Assembly: GCA_020744225.1 (NCBI GenBank)
Contig: JAGMWG010000021.1
Span: 1 to 64,000 of the forward strand
Source: Paraphoma chrysanthemicola
Taxonomy: Eukaryota > Ascomycota > Dothideomycetes > Pleosporales > Phaeosphaeriaceae
Direction: 5' to 3'
DNA: 64,000 nucleotides
This document shows, piece by piece, positions 21,814 to 33,138 of the stretch (positions are counted from its first letter, which is position 1; each line of letters starts with the position of its first letter). The notes beneath the pieces are model-generated. The model saw nothing but the letters and a program-made list of their open reading frames with translations. It was not told the origin of the DNA and did not search any database. The position numbers and the translations under genes were made by a program.

Positions 21814-22503
21814 TTACTCGTTCCACCCCTTCGGCCTTCTTTCGAATTCAGCGATCTCCGCCGCCCAGTCTGCCGCCTTCTTGCCTGCTAACTGCTCCAC
21901 AATCCACAGAGTGGAGTCTATACCCGAGCTCACTCCTCCCGCATTCACAATGCGCACCCCAGCTTCCGTGGTACCAGCATCGACCCACCTCCTCTTCACT
22001 ACATTGATCTTGGAGTCGCCTCCAGCAGCCTCGTCAGCAACCTGCTTGAGCGTATCGAATACCAAATGATGTGTCGTCACAGTGCGACCCGCCAAAACTC
22101 CAGATGCTGCAAGCAAGACCGCACCGGAGCACACTGAATGCAGAATTCGCTGACCTGACTCATGCGTTGGCTTGCTTGCGACGAACTTTCTCAGCAGCGC
22201 AGATAGCTCGTTTCCATCATCGCTCTTGAGTACAGCATCTATGCCGTCGGCCGCCGCACCGGGGATGAGCAAAACGTCAAACTCCTCGATTCTAGCTTCA
22301 ATCTCCTTGAATGTTGCATTTGGAATGTAGGTCAACGCGCCGCTTTCGCTCGTGATTGGATTGTGATGCGCGAATGATGTGATCTCAAACACTTTTGGGC
22401 CATCAAGCGGGCGGCATGAGTAGACCTCTGTTGGGCCGCTGAAGTCGAGGATGTCGGCATTAGGGTAGAGGTAGACCGCTACTTTGAAGGGGATTGATGT
22501 CAT
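21814..22503 (-). CDS. DJ-1/PfpI family protein (isocyanide-hydratase-like group)
   Basis: Predicted 229-residue cytosolic protein starting MTSIPFKVAVYLYPNADILDF. The class I glutamine-amidotransferase-like fold is shown by DFSGPTEVY, VLLIPGAAADG and the nucleophile elbow SVCSGAVLLAASG with its Cys (about residue 122), followed by LAGRTVTTHH and a glycine-rich GVSSGIDSTLW helix start. Members act as isocyanide hydratases, chaperone-like or regulatory proteins; which one is open. The start was placed at ATG 22503 rather than at an upstream in-frame TTG, which lies in a sequence resembling an intron acceptor, so a short 5' exon cannot be excluded. Confidence 0.88.
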   Translation of the reverse strand: MTSIPFKVAVYLYPNADILDFSGPTEVYSCRPLDGPKVFEITSFAHHNPITSESGALTYIPNATFKEIEARIEEFDVLLIPGAAADGIDAVLKSDDGNELSALLRKFVASKPTHESGQRILHSVCSGAVLLAASGVLAGRTVTTHHLVFDTLKQVADEAAGGDSKINVVKRRWVDAGTTEAGVRIVNAGGVSSGIDSTLWIVEQLAGKKAADWAAEIAEFERRPKGWNE

Positions 22504-23214
22504 GATTGCGGGCGGAACGAATTTCTGTGAAAGGCACAAGTACTGATGATGAAGTTGTAGGAGTCTGACTGAGAGTGATGCACGAGATCTATACAGGTCG
22601 GATGCGTGGCTTTATGTTGTGGCTTAGCTCAAGTCGCACGTCGGATCGGAACAGTTGGCGAGCTCCGCATCCGTGTTCTGGTGCGCGGGGCTGCTTTCGG
22701 CTTCCACAACAATACGACCTCACACCGCCTGTCAGGACATGAAGCATGATAAGCTGGTATGCTAGGTGGATTTCATTCGAGGGGTGTTCTCCACTTCAAC
22801 AACTATGATCTCACTAGACGGCACAGATACATCCTATCAACTTCCAAACACCAGAGGCAGTCAAGACACATGGGTGGAATGTCACGGCAATGGCGTCAGG
22901 AAACCACGCGAGCTTACGTTAACAAGTTTTGTTCTTACTGGTACTATGGATCCTAGGCCACGTAACAATCCTCAGGAGCAAAGCCACGGGAGTAAACGAA
23001 AGAGTCGAAACGATGTCTCAATGCAGATTTCCTCAGGAGATAATAAAAGAAAGCAAACCATGCTGTCATACACGCCAGGGGAAGACGATTTCGTCCATGA
23101 TTCGATCAAGATTACACTACTCATCATCCCAGGACTCCGGGACCTCCTCGACAGACGCCATGCAAGGACCACGCCGGTAATCTTCGGGCTCCTCCTGGTA
23201 AGGATCGGTCTCCT
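22504..23214. other. Intergenic, no supported gene
   Basis: A plus-strand open frame from 22766 has no domain or start context and is probably chance. Confidence 0.35.
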
Positions 23215-23935
23215 TCAGAGCCTTCCGGTGGTGCTGACAGTTCCTTCGATGGTCTTCCGCTGACTTGCTTGCGCACGCTGAGTCCGTTTTTTCTTGTGAT
23301 CCGCCTCCATTTGAATCTCATGCTCAAGCTCGTCGATGACCTGATCGCGCAAGACCTGCTGTTCTCGCAGCTTCTTCTTGTTCACCTCCACCCCGATCCA
23401 AGATATTTGTGTTGCTTGTCGAGCCTTAAGAGCCGCTATCTGAGCCTTATACATGGCCAGACGCATGTGTGCTGGCATTGTAGTGTTTCCACCGGGCCTT
23501 GAGGGCGCCGGGCTAACTTATGTTTCTCGTCTTCTTAAGACATTTTAACTTCCGCGAAGCAGGCGTCTTCATCGACATTGTCCTCGTGTCTAGTTTTATC
23601 CTCGTATAATAAAGACGATCGATGCTTAGCAAGCTTGTTGTGGGCACGTTGACGAAGGCGTGGCTCCAGAGCATTAATCTCGGCCCGGAATCGGTCTTCC
23701 TCGTCGCGGCGCTCGATGTTCTCGCGGCGCCAGTCCTCGAACATGCTGAGCGCATCTTGTACTCCGCGTCGACGGAGGCCGTTTGCTCGTGTGACATTTT
23801 GACGCATTGATGCTCTGTGGTCCACTGCAGAATCTTTGCCCATCGGAGGAAGGCTTTGGGCTCATCGCCACAGAGCCCAGCCCACCAGAAGACACCAAAT
23901 CCACCAAAGCCTTGAGGGAACATACCTTCAGCGCG
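23215..23935 (-). pseudogene. C-terminal coiled-coil part of the J-domain gene, frames broken
   Basis: Two minus-strand frames look like real protein: 23535-23843 (FEDWRRENIERRDEEDRF, charged helix) and 23215-23478 (LAMYKAQIAALKARQA, coiled coil). They follow the J domain in the right order. A plausible 53-bp intron (GTTAAA donor after CFAE, CTCAAG acceptor) brings ARWKHYN into frame, but a one-base shift is then needed before PAHMRLAMYKAQ. With the TGA that ends the J-domain frame, this makes two lesions. Alternatives are sequencing error or undetected splicing. Confidence 0.45.
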
Positions 23936-24265
23936 TCAGTCAACGTTCTCCTTCGCGCTATCAGAGTCGCCATACCCCGAAGTATCCGCCCGGCCGTCGT
24001 TGTTATGCCAGTAGAAGTCCCCATTGTCATCCTCGATGGGCGCCCGCTGTAGCCGAACATATGAATCTGCGATGCACCGCTCGTAAGCAGCTTGCAGCTT
24101 CTGAAAGTGGGCGGTGGCCTCGGCTCGCAGTGAGCCTTCGGCCTTGTCAGGGTGATGAATGAGGGCCAGTGTCCTGTACGCGCTGCGGATCTTGGCTTCT
24201 GTGGCCTGAACAGTGATGCCCAGAATGGCCCACGGGATATCGGTTGTCTTTCGAGTGCTCGGCAT
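23936..24265 (-). CDS. DnaJ/J-domain protein (possibly truncated)
   Basis: ATG-initiated frame of 109 codons. Residues about 10-60 form a J domain: WAILGITVQATEAKIRSAY, then LALIHHPDKAEG with the invariant HPD tripeptide, then helix IV-type AHFQKLQAAYERCI. Such proteins recruit Hsp70 and trigger its ATPase. The frame stops at TGA after SAKENVD, directly before a consensus GTATGT donor (GCTGAAGGTATGT); if the stop were a sense codon the exon would splice in phase with the coiled-coil segment downstream. The gene therefore looks like a J protein with a nonsense change, or a short J-only protein. Confidence 0.65.
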   Translation of the reverse strand: MPSTRKTTDIPWAILGITVQATEAKIRSAYRTLALIHHPDKAEGSLRAEATAHFQKLQAAYERCIADSYVRLQRAPIEDDNGDFYWHNNDGRADTSGYGDSDSAKENVD

Positions 24266-26559
24266 TATGGTGAAGTTGTTTCGGTTGCTTAGGTATGATC
24301 AGGTTGTGTTCAACGCATTGAGAAGGGGTGCGCGCTGCTGTGCGCAGTTGCCGCTCGCAACGAGGAGGACTTTATGCGCTTATCAAGTATGGGCTCTTTC
24401 ACTTTGTGATCGAACATGGGCTAACGCTGTGCCGTTGCGCTACAGTGTTGTGCCACAATGTTACGATCAGTCGCATCACGCACCCTTAGCAGATCACAGA
24501 AGAAGTAGGAAACATCAAGACAATCCGAAGTTGCCGAAGTCATATTTGAAGTATCACAGGAGCTACGGTTGGATTTAACATGTGATTAATAGCGCGTTCA
24601 TCTGCCATGGGGTAGATACATATAAATTCCCTGGCGAAGGTGGACCACCCCACTCCTTATCATTGAACAAGCACAGTTTTTTATTTAATTCTGAATTATC
24701 GTATCTCGCGTTCTTCAATGAACGGTACTTATCAAAGAGATCGACGCGCTGCGAACGAGTTTATATAGCAAGATAGGAAGTGCGTAACTTGCATCATTCA
24801 TGCTCTCCTGCAGCTGCTGTATACCTTCCGCAGGCTACAAAGCTCATTGCGCCGTCCGACGGATGTCGTGGTGCATCCGGCTCGTTCGACACCGCAGTCT
24901 CCCCCGTGTCTCCTCACTATCTCCATGCAACCGCGCAACCTTTTCTAGCAACTACCACCGCCAGCAGGAGCGCCCTCAAGCCACTTCCGTTTGGCATAAT
25001 CGGCTTGTGCAATCCCGCGTTCTTCGCTAAGAGCTATAGTCTACCCATAGCAAACGCGCCCGATGACGAATCATTAAGCTTAACAAAGCCTAACTCCAGC
25101 AGCCTGCCACTCAAATCCAACCAGCAGACAATAAAGGCGTTGGTTGCAGCCATTGCAGCGCGCAACGAACAAAATAGGATATTGCTTCTTACCTTTAGGC
25201 TTGTGCTAAGAGATCGAAAGAGCCTAGGCGTAGCTGTACAGGCTGGCTTTGGCTTTGTTGCGAATGTTACCGACACGCTCATTGCGGGTGAAGGACAAGA
25301 CCGCAGGGCACTACGTAAGAATATTTAACAGCACTTTAGTCTTCAAGGACCATACCAGGTTGCTTTCAGAAGGGCCCCGAGATTCCGAGCAAACCTCGAC
25401 TACTGATCTTAGAAGTGTACAATATAGTCCAAGGATAAAATTCTTAGCACATAGAGCTACGTAAGAATACAAAGTATCTTCCATCGTTTAAGGTGTAGAG
25501 CGTGTTAAAGTTCAAAGTTCTTCGTTGTACCTAATTCCTTTCAGTTTTCGATGTTCCGCAGCAAAATACGGCAGAAGGAGGTGACAAGAGCCAATTGATT
25601 AGCCGCACCGCCACCAAAAGAAGCCTAGCATAGTCGTTGACGGCCAAAGGATGCGGTAGGCTTACTTTCCTTATGGACGCGATGAAATTGCGCTTTGCCG
25701 TCTTTGAGGCGATCTCCCCACATGCCGGCTACCCCACCGACCCACTTGGTGGAAAGTGGAGACAAGCAGTGGATCTCGACCCCGTCAGGCGGCAGTGGTG
25801 CACTACTGTGGGTACCCAAGCTGGATCTACTGTAAGCGGGAGATCAACGTTACAGGCACGTCCAGCTCCACGACAAGATTTAAGCCTGACTGACGCGGAC
25901 CACTGCACGTTGTAGACGCGGGCTCATCTTTCCGAGGGCCGAGATGTTGGAGCTAGCAATAGAGAACAGAACGCGCCGTTCCTGCGACTCCCTTTGCCCT
26001 GTTCGAACCGAGAAGTTCAGCATTCCCGGGTTGCGAGTCATTGGCTCAAATCAGGCTAGTATCCCTGCTGCTCCAGGTCGTCCTAGTTGATTACCGAGGG
26101 CGAGACACTGGTAGAAATCATGCAGAACCAAAGTAACGCAAGGTTTAGAGTGTCATCGAAGGGTTGCCTATCATTCATGATATGTCAAGACCGCGAATCT
26201 GAACTGCAGTCTGCACGTGTAACAAAATACTACCATATCGATAAGTGTTGGGTCGCAACGCACATGCTAGTGCGGATCAACTTGTCGATCATGTCGATGG
26301 GGAAGGATCCAACTTGTGGTAAGGTTTGCGCTAATTGCGCCATGGACGGGGCACTCGGGTTGCCATGAGGCGGGTCGGGCAGCCAATAACAAAGACTCGC
26401 AGCATACTCTCCTTTTTCTTCACTTGTACATTTAAATTTGAACAACGCCCAGTGATCCAGGGATGACGTTTGTAAACATGCTGCAAAGAGTCCTTGAAAC
26501 CCTACGAACTTACACGAGCACAACTCCCTAATCGCCAGAGTCTTGCACAGCACAACGAC
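24266..26559. other. 2.3-kb intergenic region
   Basis: No supported gene. A plus-strand frame of 182 codons (24780-25328) starts only at GTG and shows no domain. The stretch 25320-25520 is rather AT-rich and may be old repeat. Confidence 0.4.
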
Positions 26560-28041
26560 ATGCGTCTCCGACTGTCTGGCGCATTGGCGATACTCCTCGC
26601 TATATTGTGTCTATCTTCGCCAACCAGGGGTTCCGGACTCGAAGCGTTGTCGCCTTGCGCCGTAAGCCAGCGAATTCCAATCCAGCTGTCGAGGAGAAGG
26701 CTGACCAATGTAGTCAAAATGCAATGATATCGCAGTCTCCCAATCCCCCTGCGCATCTTCACAGGACCCAGCGTGCCTTTGCAGCGATGCCACCTTTCGT
26801 CCCACCGTAGTACAATGCCTCACCGCAACATGCACCCCGAAAGAAAGCCTCCAAGGCGTCAACGCAACCGCGACTATGTGCGGTGATCCCGTTCGCGATC
26901 GATCACACTCGGTACGGAGGGTCAATATATCTCTCTTCGTCTTGACCATGTGCGTCGTCATCGCCCGCACTGCTTCCCACATGGCATATGGCAGGAGCAA
27001 TATACTGAGTGATGTGACTATGGGTCTCATTGTCGTCTTGGATGTTGCTTTGTTCGTCATGTCGCACAAGATATGTAAGTAACATGCATATGTTGTATGG
27101 AAGCATTATTGACACATCAAGTGGACACTGGACTTGGGAGAGACCTCTGGACTCTTCCTTTTTCTGACATCTACACCACTCTAAAATACTTTTGGATTTG
27201 CGAGATTCTGTTCGCCGTCGCGGGCTGGTTGATTCGCATCGCTTTCGTCCTCTTCTTCCTCCAGATCTTCACTGATCGGAAATTCCAAATTGGCATATGG
27301 GTCATCATCGCGGTTTACCTCTGCATCATGGTGACCACGATCGGGCTCGTCATATCCATCTGCACGCCAGTGAGTTACTTCTGGACTTCGTGGGACGCGG
27401 AGCATGCTGGACGTTGCCGTAATCACAACGTGCTTGTGCTTGCGTCGTCTTCTGTCTTCATTGCGGCCGATCTCCTCACATTTGCATTGCCTCTTTCGCG
27501 CATCTGGCGTTTGCAAATGAGCCTGAAAAAGAAGATTGGTGTAGCCCTGATGCTCAGCGTGGGTCTCTTGTGAGTTCAACGCAAGGGCGCCATTGTTTTC
27601 ATAGAGTCACTTACAAGCGCAGCGTGACGATCGTTGCTATCATCAGAATAACGACACTTATTCGCTTCGCAACGACCCCAAATATATCCTGTAAGTCCAC
27701 TGAAACTACACTGCACGGCTGAATCATGGCTTACTTCGGTAGGGGACTACGTCGACAGTGCTGTGTGGTCGCTCGTTGAGTTGCAAGTTGGCATTATTTG
27801 CCTTTGCATGCCGTCGTTACGTCTAGGCCTGAGCCGACTGTTTCCGACCATCATGGGTAGCTCTCGCGGACAAGGAAGTACTACGGATCGCAGCAGCGGG
27901 CGCGTCATTGACAGGAGTGCAAATAGAGGAAAGGCCTTCACGACCTCACGGGGCTCACGAGCTGCATTTGGGCCCCAGGGTGATGATGATGCGAGTTTTG
28001 TTCAGCTAGTGGAGAATCCCTCTAAAACTTCGGTACAATGA
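26560..28041 (+). CDS. CFEM-domain seven-helix receptor (PTH11-like)
   Basis: Predicted 425-residue plasma-membrane protein. Five exons fit in phase: 26560-26661, 26714-27074, 27122-27569, 27623-27690, 27743-28041. A signal peptide (MRLRLSGALAILLAILCL) precedes an extracellular CFEM domain whose eight Cys appear only after splicing exon 1 to exon 2: PCASKCNDIAVSQSPC, DPACLCSD, VVQCLTATC, then TMC. Seven hydrophobic helices follow (VNISLFVLTMCVVIARTAS, MGLIVVLDVALFVM, ILFAVAGWLIRIAFVLFFL, IGIWVIIAVYLCIMVTTI, and more), ending in YVDSAVWSLVELQVGIICLCMPSLR, the signature of fungal rhodopsin-like PTH11 receptors. The tail is Ser/Gly-rich and cytosolic. Likely senses surface or host cues. Confidence 0.9.
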
Positions 28042-29378
28042 CGTATCTCATAATGAGTTCCAAAGAAAGTCCTTCAGATTTCGAACACAATTCTCAGGAG
28101 GCCTTGATTTATCGCGTGCGCATGACTAACCCTTAACGTGTAACGTGCAGAAACGAGACTGATCGTAATGTATCGTAGTAGAGCGATATGTAATAGTCTC
28201 TAAAGACAGCGTAATCAATGCAAAGTAAACTTTCTCATTGGCTACTATTTACTCTTTCTCCGAAAATGCATGACCTTTTCTAAAGTCACACAGACCACCC
28301 TGAACTCCAAATCCGAATCTTGCACCATCAAGACGGACCAGCCATCTAATTGAGGCGCACCATGTTAGCTACTTCGTGAGACTGGCAGTGGTAAAATTGC
28401 TGGCAACTTAGCAGAGTGGACAGTGTGCGCCAACGTGCGAGCGTGCAAAGTCACAGGCGCATGGGCTTCCGATCAGGTGGCCACTGGCACAGAGCAATTG
28501 TGCGTAACAAGGCAGATCTTCTAGTGACTTAGGGTAGATCTAGCCAAGCTACCGAAAGAAGACTAAGAAGTAGCGTTCGCCTAGTTCTGCGTGAGTTGCA
28601 TTTGTGAAAACATTGCCTCTGAGAAGTTCGGGGATTTCAAGCAAGTGATAAACCCGCACCATGATGTGTGGTTGCGCAACTGATATTATGACTGATGTAC
28701 AACTGATGTGGAGGAGCTATACATAAAAGAAGAATTCCACACAAGAAACCACGAGCAAAATTCCGGCAGCACGCTTGATGTAATCGTAGTTTGCAGGACA
28801 GAGTCGCGTCCCAAATTTCATCGCCTGTGTGCAACCGTGATCCGAATACGGTGCTACTAGTCTCATAGACCGAGATAATCCAACGAACCTTGACAACCTT
28901 GGAATCAATGTACCTCGTCTATTCTTGGTAATTGTAGCTAAATTTGTATTTCGGTACTTTACTCTCAAAAGAGTTGGTAAGAGGCGTTTCAATCATTGCA
29001 CGTTTACATTGGCTATAACAGCTCATATGGCTCGCATACAAGTTAGGGCAACGAAGATCCCGATAGGTGTGGGAGTGATGTAGCATGGAACGCCTTACCA
29101 TCCCTGAATGGAACTCGTGGTGCAGTGGCGTATTCACTACTTGAAGAGCCGCACTACTTAAGGCAAATCCAGATGCCCGGCGTGTACTCCTTCCGAGCAA
29201 ACTAGCCCTTGTAAGGCCTAGTAGTGTCTATCACTCGGTCAATTGACATTTGGTGATAACATCGATACACGGATTCATCTGGAGTTCCAGTTCTCCTCTC
29301 TTCTTCGCTTGGCTGCTTTCTCTGTCCGAGATACACTGTCTTTACCAGCACCCGGTTTTGCGACGACCTATATTCATT
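28042..29378. other. Intergenic, no gene
   Basis: Flanks of the CFEM receptor and CBM18 genes. Minus-strand frames of 65-93 codons have no start context or domain. Confidence 0.45.
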
Positions 29379-30689
29379 ATGCGCTTTCTTTCACTAACCA
29401 TCCTGGGTTTTGTAGCCACGGTCTCAGCTGCTGTATCTCCTGACGGTAAATGTGGAGGCACACAAAAGAATACCTGCCTTGGGTCTTGTGAGTTGTTCGA
29501 TGTGCATTTATTGCTAGATTCTGGCTGACATGACGAAGCCTTTGGAAATTGCTGTTCGCAATACGGGTGGTATGGCTCTCGCAGTGCTTATTGCGATTCC
29601 GGTTGCCAAAGCGCATTCGGACTTTGCAGTGGTGGAGGAGCTGGTCGAAGTTCGTCCTCGATTCGGGTTTCCTCCTCAGTGTCGACACGTACATCTGCTG
29701 CTCCACCTTCACCTTCACAGCCCATCTCAACAAATGCGCGATGTGGATCTTCGCATGGCGGAAGAACTTGCTTAGGCAGCCGGTTTGGTAATTGCTGCAG
29801 TCAATAGTGAGTACATGCACCCTTGGATGAGGAATGACCTCAGCTGACACTAATCTAGCTCATATTGTGGCACTGATAATGGTAAGCATATTCGCGGATG
29901 CATATACATCTTACCTTGCTGATCTGTGTTCGTCTAGAGTATTGCGCGACTGATACTTGTCAAAAAGGATATGGTACATGCAACAGCGTGCTACCCTCCT
30001 CCAAGAGTAGCAGCAGTCGTTCTTCATCTACATCGAAGGCCATGTCGAGTTCGACATTCGCTTCCACATCGAGCCGCTCCCTCACGTCCAGCCGAACATC
30101 ATCTGCTTCCTCTTCGACCGGCATGTCGCCTTCCTCTTCGTCTCCTTCGTCGATAGTTTCGACATCCACGAGCAGCTCAACCGCTTCCACTCCCTCGAGC
30201 TCTTCTAGCAACATAGCAACCTCTTCTGCATCGTCTTCAGTTTCGAGCTCGGTCATCAGTAGCAGCACGAACATCGACGTTTCCAGCTCCTCAGTTCCCA
30301 CTCCCTCTGCCACACCGACCCCGACGCCTGACACCCCAACGCCATCTTCTTCCAGCCCGCCTGGTCCTGCTCCTACGACTTGTAGCGATGCCCAGAGGTC
30401 ATACTGCAACACTTACAATGGAGGCTGTGACTGCTCTCTAAGCATCAGCGGTACAAATGCTTATTGCTGGTCTTCTGGGGAGTGTCAGGGCTGTGCTTCA
30501 GATGGAGACTGTCCTGCCGGGTCTCGCTGCGCCTATGACTCCGATGATCTCTGCGGCACGGGCGGTACATACTGTTTGGATAACGATGCCACGTGCGGTA
30601 GCGGTACTCCACCTACTCGATCTGCAAAGCGCGACCTCGAGAGAGTGTTTGAGAATGTAGGTACAATCAGAAAGTTTAGAAGAGTGTAA
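29379..30689 (+). CDS. Secreted chitin-binding protein with two CBM18 modules, Ser-rich stalk and Cys-rich tail
   Basis: Predicted 383-residue secreted protein. Four exons fit in phase: 29379-29487, 29539-29806, 29859-29881 (23 nt) and 29938-30689. Signal peptide MRFLSLTILGFVATVSA. Two hevein-type CBM18 modules follow: CGGTQKNTCLGSSFGNCCSQ with YCDSGCQSAFGLC, and CGSSHGGRTCLGSRFGNCCSQ with YCATDTCQKGYGTC; each is interrupted by introns. Next is a stalk of about 120 residues that is mostly Ser/Thr/Pro and probably O-glycosylated. The last 100 residues hold about 14 Cys (CSDAQRSYCNTYNGGCDC to YCLDNDATC), a domain I do not recognise, ending in basic residues after SAKRD, a possible Kex2 site. 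Likely binds chitin, in cell wall or to shield it from host chitinases. Confidence 0.88.
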
Positions 30690-31278
30690 ATCGGCAGGGA
30701 GCAGAGGGTATCATGTTCCGCACAATGTACCCTGAGACACTTCGCAGAATTAGTAATACCAACCTCGCTTTCTTCTCCACAACGCCCATAAAGCACCCTT
30801 CTCCCGTTCCTTCACTTCATCTTCCTCTTCCGGCCATTACACAACTTGATCAAATATTCGAAAATAAGTCATGTGCTTTCCATTGCACTTCCACGCCAGG
30901 ATGCAAAACACGACCTTCAGTGACAGCGAAGACCAAATCTCAGTCTCGTCGTACCTATCAACATGCGAAGTGTATCGGTCGTCCTAGCCTTCACGGTCTC
31001 TTTAGCTACGTCTATACCTCATCACGATCCACGAGCTGCAGATGCATGCCGCAGCGGTTTCTTTGGAGTAACACCTGCTTATTTCATCGTAGGTAGGTAT
31101 ACATCAATAGTGTATCGCCGTGCTCTGGTGTTGTCATGCCACTACTATCATGTAAAGTTCCCTCTTTTATGATCGTGTTGGTAACTCGACGAATCCACTG
31201 TGCATGCTGTAACGTTGCATCGAACGTTAAAGGGTCTGAGCATGGCTTCGAACGTGCGCCACATAAGAAGCTGAAAAG
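30690..31278. other. Intergenic region holding one doubtful small gene
   Basis: 3' flanks of the CBM18 and HET genes. Apart from the short secreted-type frame listed separately, nothing is supported. Confidence 0.4.
30963..31172 (+). CDS. Possible small secreted protein, perhaps partial
   Basis: ATG-initiated frame of 69 codons beginning MRSVSVVLAFTVSLATSIP, a plausible signal peptide, then HHDPRAADACRSGFFG. A GTAGGT donor-like site after AYFIV could start an intron, but I find no convincing second exon. May be a short effector-like gene, a remnant or chance. Confidence 0.25.
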   Translation: MRSVSVVLAFTVSLATSIPHHDPRAADACRSGFFGVTPAYFIVGRYTSIVYRRALVLSCHYYHVKFPLL

Positions 31279-32673
31279 TTATATGGGTGCATCCCGAGCC
31301 CACACACTGCGAAGGGATAGATTCTTGTCATTTCCAAGACCATCTTTCCCTCCTTTGAGCCATTTCATTCTCCACTTATACCCGTACGCGCTGTCGCTAA
31401 CTTTATAGCGTCGGGGCTTTCCGACACTCATTGACACGTTAGTGATAACTTCAAGTCCGGTCATTATTCCCCTGTCGCGTTCGTAGAGGTCACGGAATAG
31501 TGTGCTAGATGTGTGAGTATATCTTTCGTCTTCGTACCACCATCGCTTGCTATTCTCGTCATACCCCCATCTGTCCAACTCATCGTGCATGGTCAATTCA
31601 CTCTCAGGCAGCAACTGACAGTAATCCTTGAGCGTGTTTATCTCTCGGAAAACTCTTTTAATGTGCGCGATATCTGACTCCAAAAGCTTCATATCGCGAG
31701 CAATGCGGACGAACTGAGCTTGTCGGCCGCAATCAGTGAGTAAGTTGTGATAATTGAGCCCACGAGTACCCCCATTGTTTGAGATCCTTGTGATGACATC
31801 GATGTAGACAGCTTGAAGAGGCTTCCCGTAATCCACTCTAACTTCCACGAAGAGATCGGCGACACCGAGGATCCCGTAGAACTTGTCACGAGGATCCTGG
31901 CAGTCCATACCGGCGAATCGTTCGAGAACGCGCTCTAGAAGCAGCTGACGCGTCCTCTCGTCGCCTTTGGACCTCGTCCAAAACAGCCAGTCCACAGGGC
32001 GAACTTGCTCTTCTTCAAAGCGTACTGCACCTAAGACAACGTTCGACAACATCTGCCACTCCACCCATTGTCTGCCACACAGAATGCGTACTCTGGAAGC
32101 GAGGAGAATTTCCTGCACGATCCAAAGGCGTGTGAAGTATTGACTGCGCAGTATATCCTGAGCCGTCGCGAAGCTGGGGTGCTGAAAGAACTTGTAAGCC
32201 GCTTCTTGCGAGGCGATCCCGAGCCAGGCAACAACATCACAATTTCGATGAGAGTAGATACTCGACATTAGCTGGACCTGGTGGTTGCGTTCGGAGGTCG
32301 ACGTCTGATCGATGGAGATCTGATTCACCCAAAGATAATTGGTATTGGCGTCATCATTGCGGAACGTGAGCAAGAAGTCGAAGAGGTTTTGTCTGATATG
32401 AAAGTCCTGGCCGTTGAGGTAGATGACATGCCTTGGCGATGGTTCACCCCAGACGTACGAGAGACCAGTGTATTGAGGTACCGCGTCAAGGTCAAAAGTC
32501 GAAATGTTGCAGTGTATTTCTGGAGTCACTGTTGGCTGGAGATTTGACCCGTCTTGTATGTTAGCTCGATGCAATTTGATCAAGCGGATTTGTTGTTTCG
32601 AGGTATCGAGAGGCTCATATCTGTACGGTACGGGAGGCCTGTCGCCAGGATTCCGTGTCGGAATTAGAGACAT
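31279..32673 (-). CDS. HET-domain protein (heterokaryon incompatibility type)
   Basis: Predicted 464-residue protein, single exon, with ATG at MSLIPTRNPGDRPP; the frame stays open upstream but lacks ATG, so a 5' exon is possible. The HET domain spans about residues 60-190: YTGLSYVWGEP (block 1), YLWVNQISIDQ (block 2), and FTRLWIVQEILLASR (block 3). A later DPRDKFYGILGVAD is shared by the large HET family with helical C-termini. Such proteins trigger regulated cell death in non-self recognition; the HET domain is TIR-like and thought to act as the executor. It lies head-to-head with RIO1. Confidence 0.9.
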   Translation of the reverse strand: MSLIPTRNPGDRPPVPYRYEPLDTSKQQIRLIKLHRANIQDGSNLQPTVTPEIHCNISTFDLDAVPQYTGLSYVWGEPSPRHVIYLNGQDFHIRQNLFDFLLTFRNDDANTNYLWVNQISIDQTSTSERNHQVQLMSSIYSHRNCDVVAWLGIASQEAAYKFFQHPSFATAQDILRSQYFTRLWIVQEILLASRVRILCGRQWVEWQMLSNVVLGAVRFEEEQVRPVDWLFWTRSKGDERTRQLLLERVLERFAGMDCQDPRDKFYGILGVADLFVEVRVDYGKPLQAVYIDVITRISNNGGTRGLNYHNLLTDCGRQAQFVRIARDMKLLESDIAHIKRVFREINTLKDYCQLLPESELTMHDELDRWGYDENSKRWWYEDERYTHTSSTLFRDLYERDRGIMTGLEVITNVSMSVGKPRRYKVSDSAYGYKWRMKWLKGGKDGLGNDKNLSLRSVWARDAPI

Positions 32674-33138
32674 GAGCGATTGTTGCGCTTGGCAAGTTCC
32701 CAATTTTGCGGCCGGTGACAGCTCCAGAATTGATATATCATCATGTGGATGTGGCAGTGCAGCATGGCCAAACACGGCTCATTGGCAACGAATGGTCGTA
32801 CTCTTGCTCAATCCTACTCGATTGCCAAACGCTATCATTCAGCCGCTATCGTGATAGTTCCTCGTCGCTGCCCGTGTAGAGTGCGGGGCGTAGGAGATTG
32901 AACCATGAAATAGCCAGGCGTGCCAGGCTGGCGATGGTGAAAGAGGGGACGTGTGCTGGAGGCGGAGGTAGCCCGCGTTGGTTTGACCGCCCGTGCCCCG
33001 CGCCACCCCGCGATTCTGCCACGCTCTCTGACGCGTGAAGGAACTTTTTTTTAGTACGCCAGCGCTGCCTTTTCGACATTGAGCGACTCCACGTCAACCA
33101 CACGCCACACAACTACAATACTCTCAAACCACTGCAAA
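32674..33138. other. Divergent promoter region of HET and RIO1
   Basis: 465 bp between two oppositely transcribed starts; a T-rich stretch near 33048 precedes RIO1. No other feature seen. Confidence 0.45.

Noticed and set aside
3490..22503. Possible secondary-metabolite cluster (epimerase, amidase, aminotransferase, serine hydrolase, bZIP, Zn2Cys6)
   Set aside because: No polyketide synthase, peptide synthetase, terpene cyclase, P450 or transporter is present, and intergenic distances are large; shared regulation is not supported.
24780..25328. 182-codon plus-strand open frame
   Set aside because: GTG start, low-complexity Ser/Ala composition and no recognised motif; kept as intergenic.
29960..30412. 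150-codon minus-strand open frame, Glu/Val/Leu-rich
   Set aside because: It is the antisense shadow of the Ser-rich stalk codons of the CBM18 protein.
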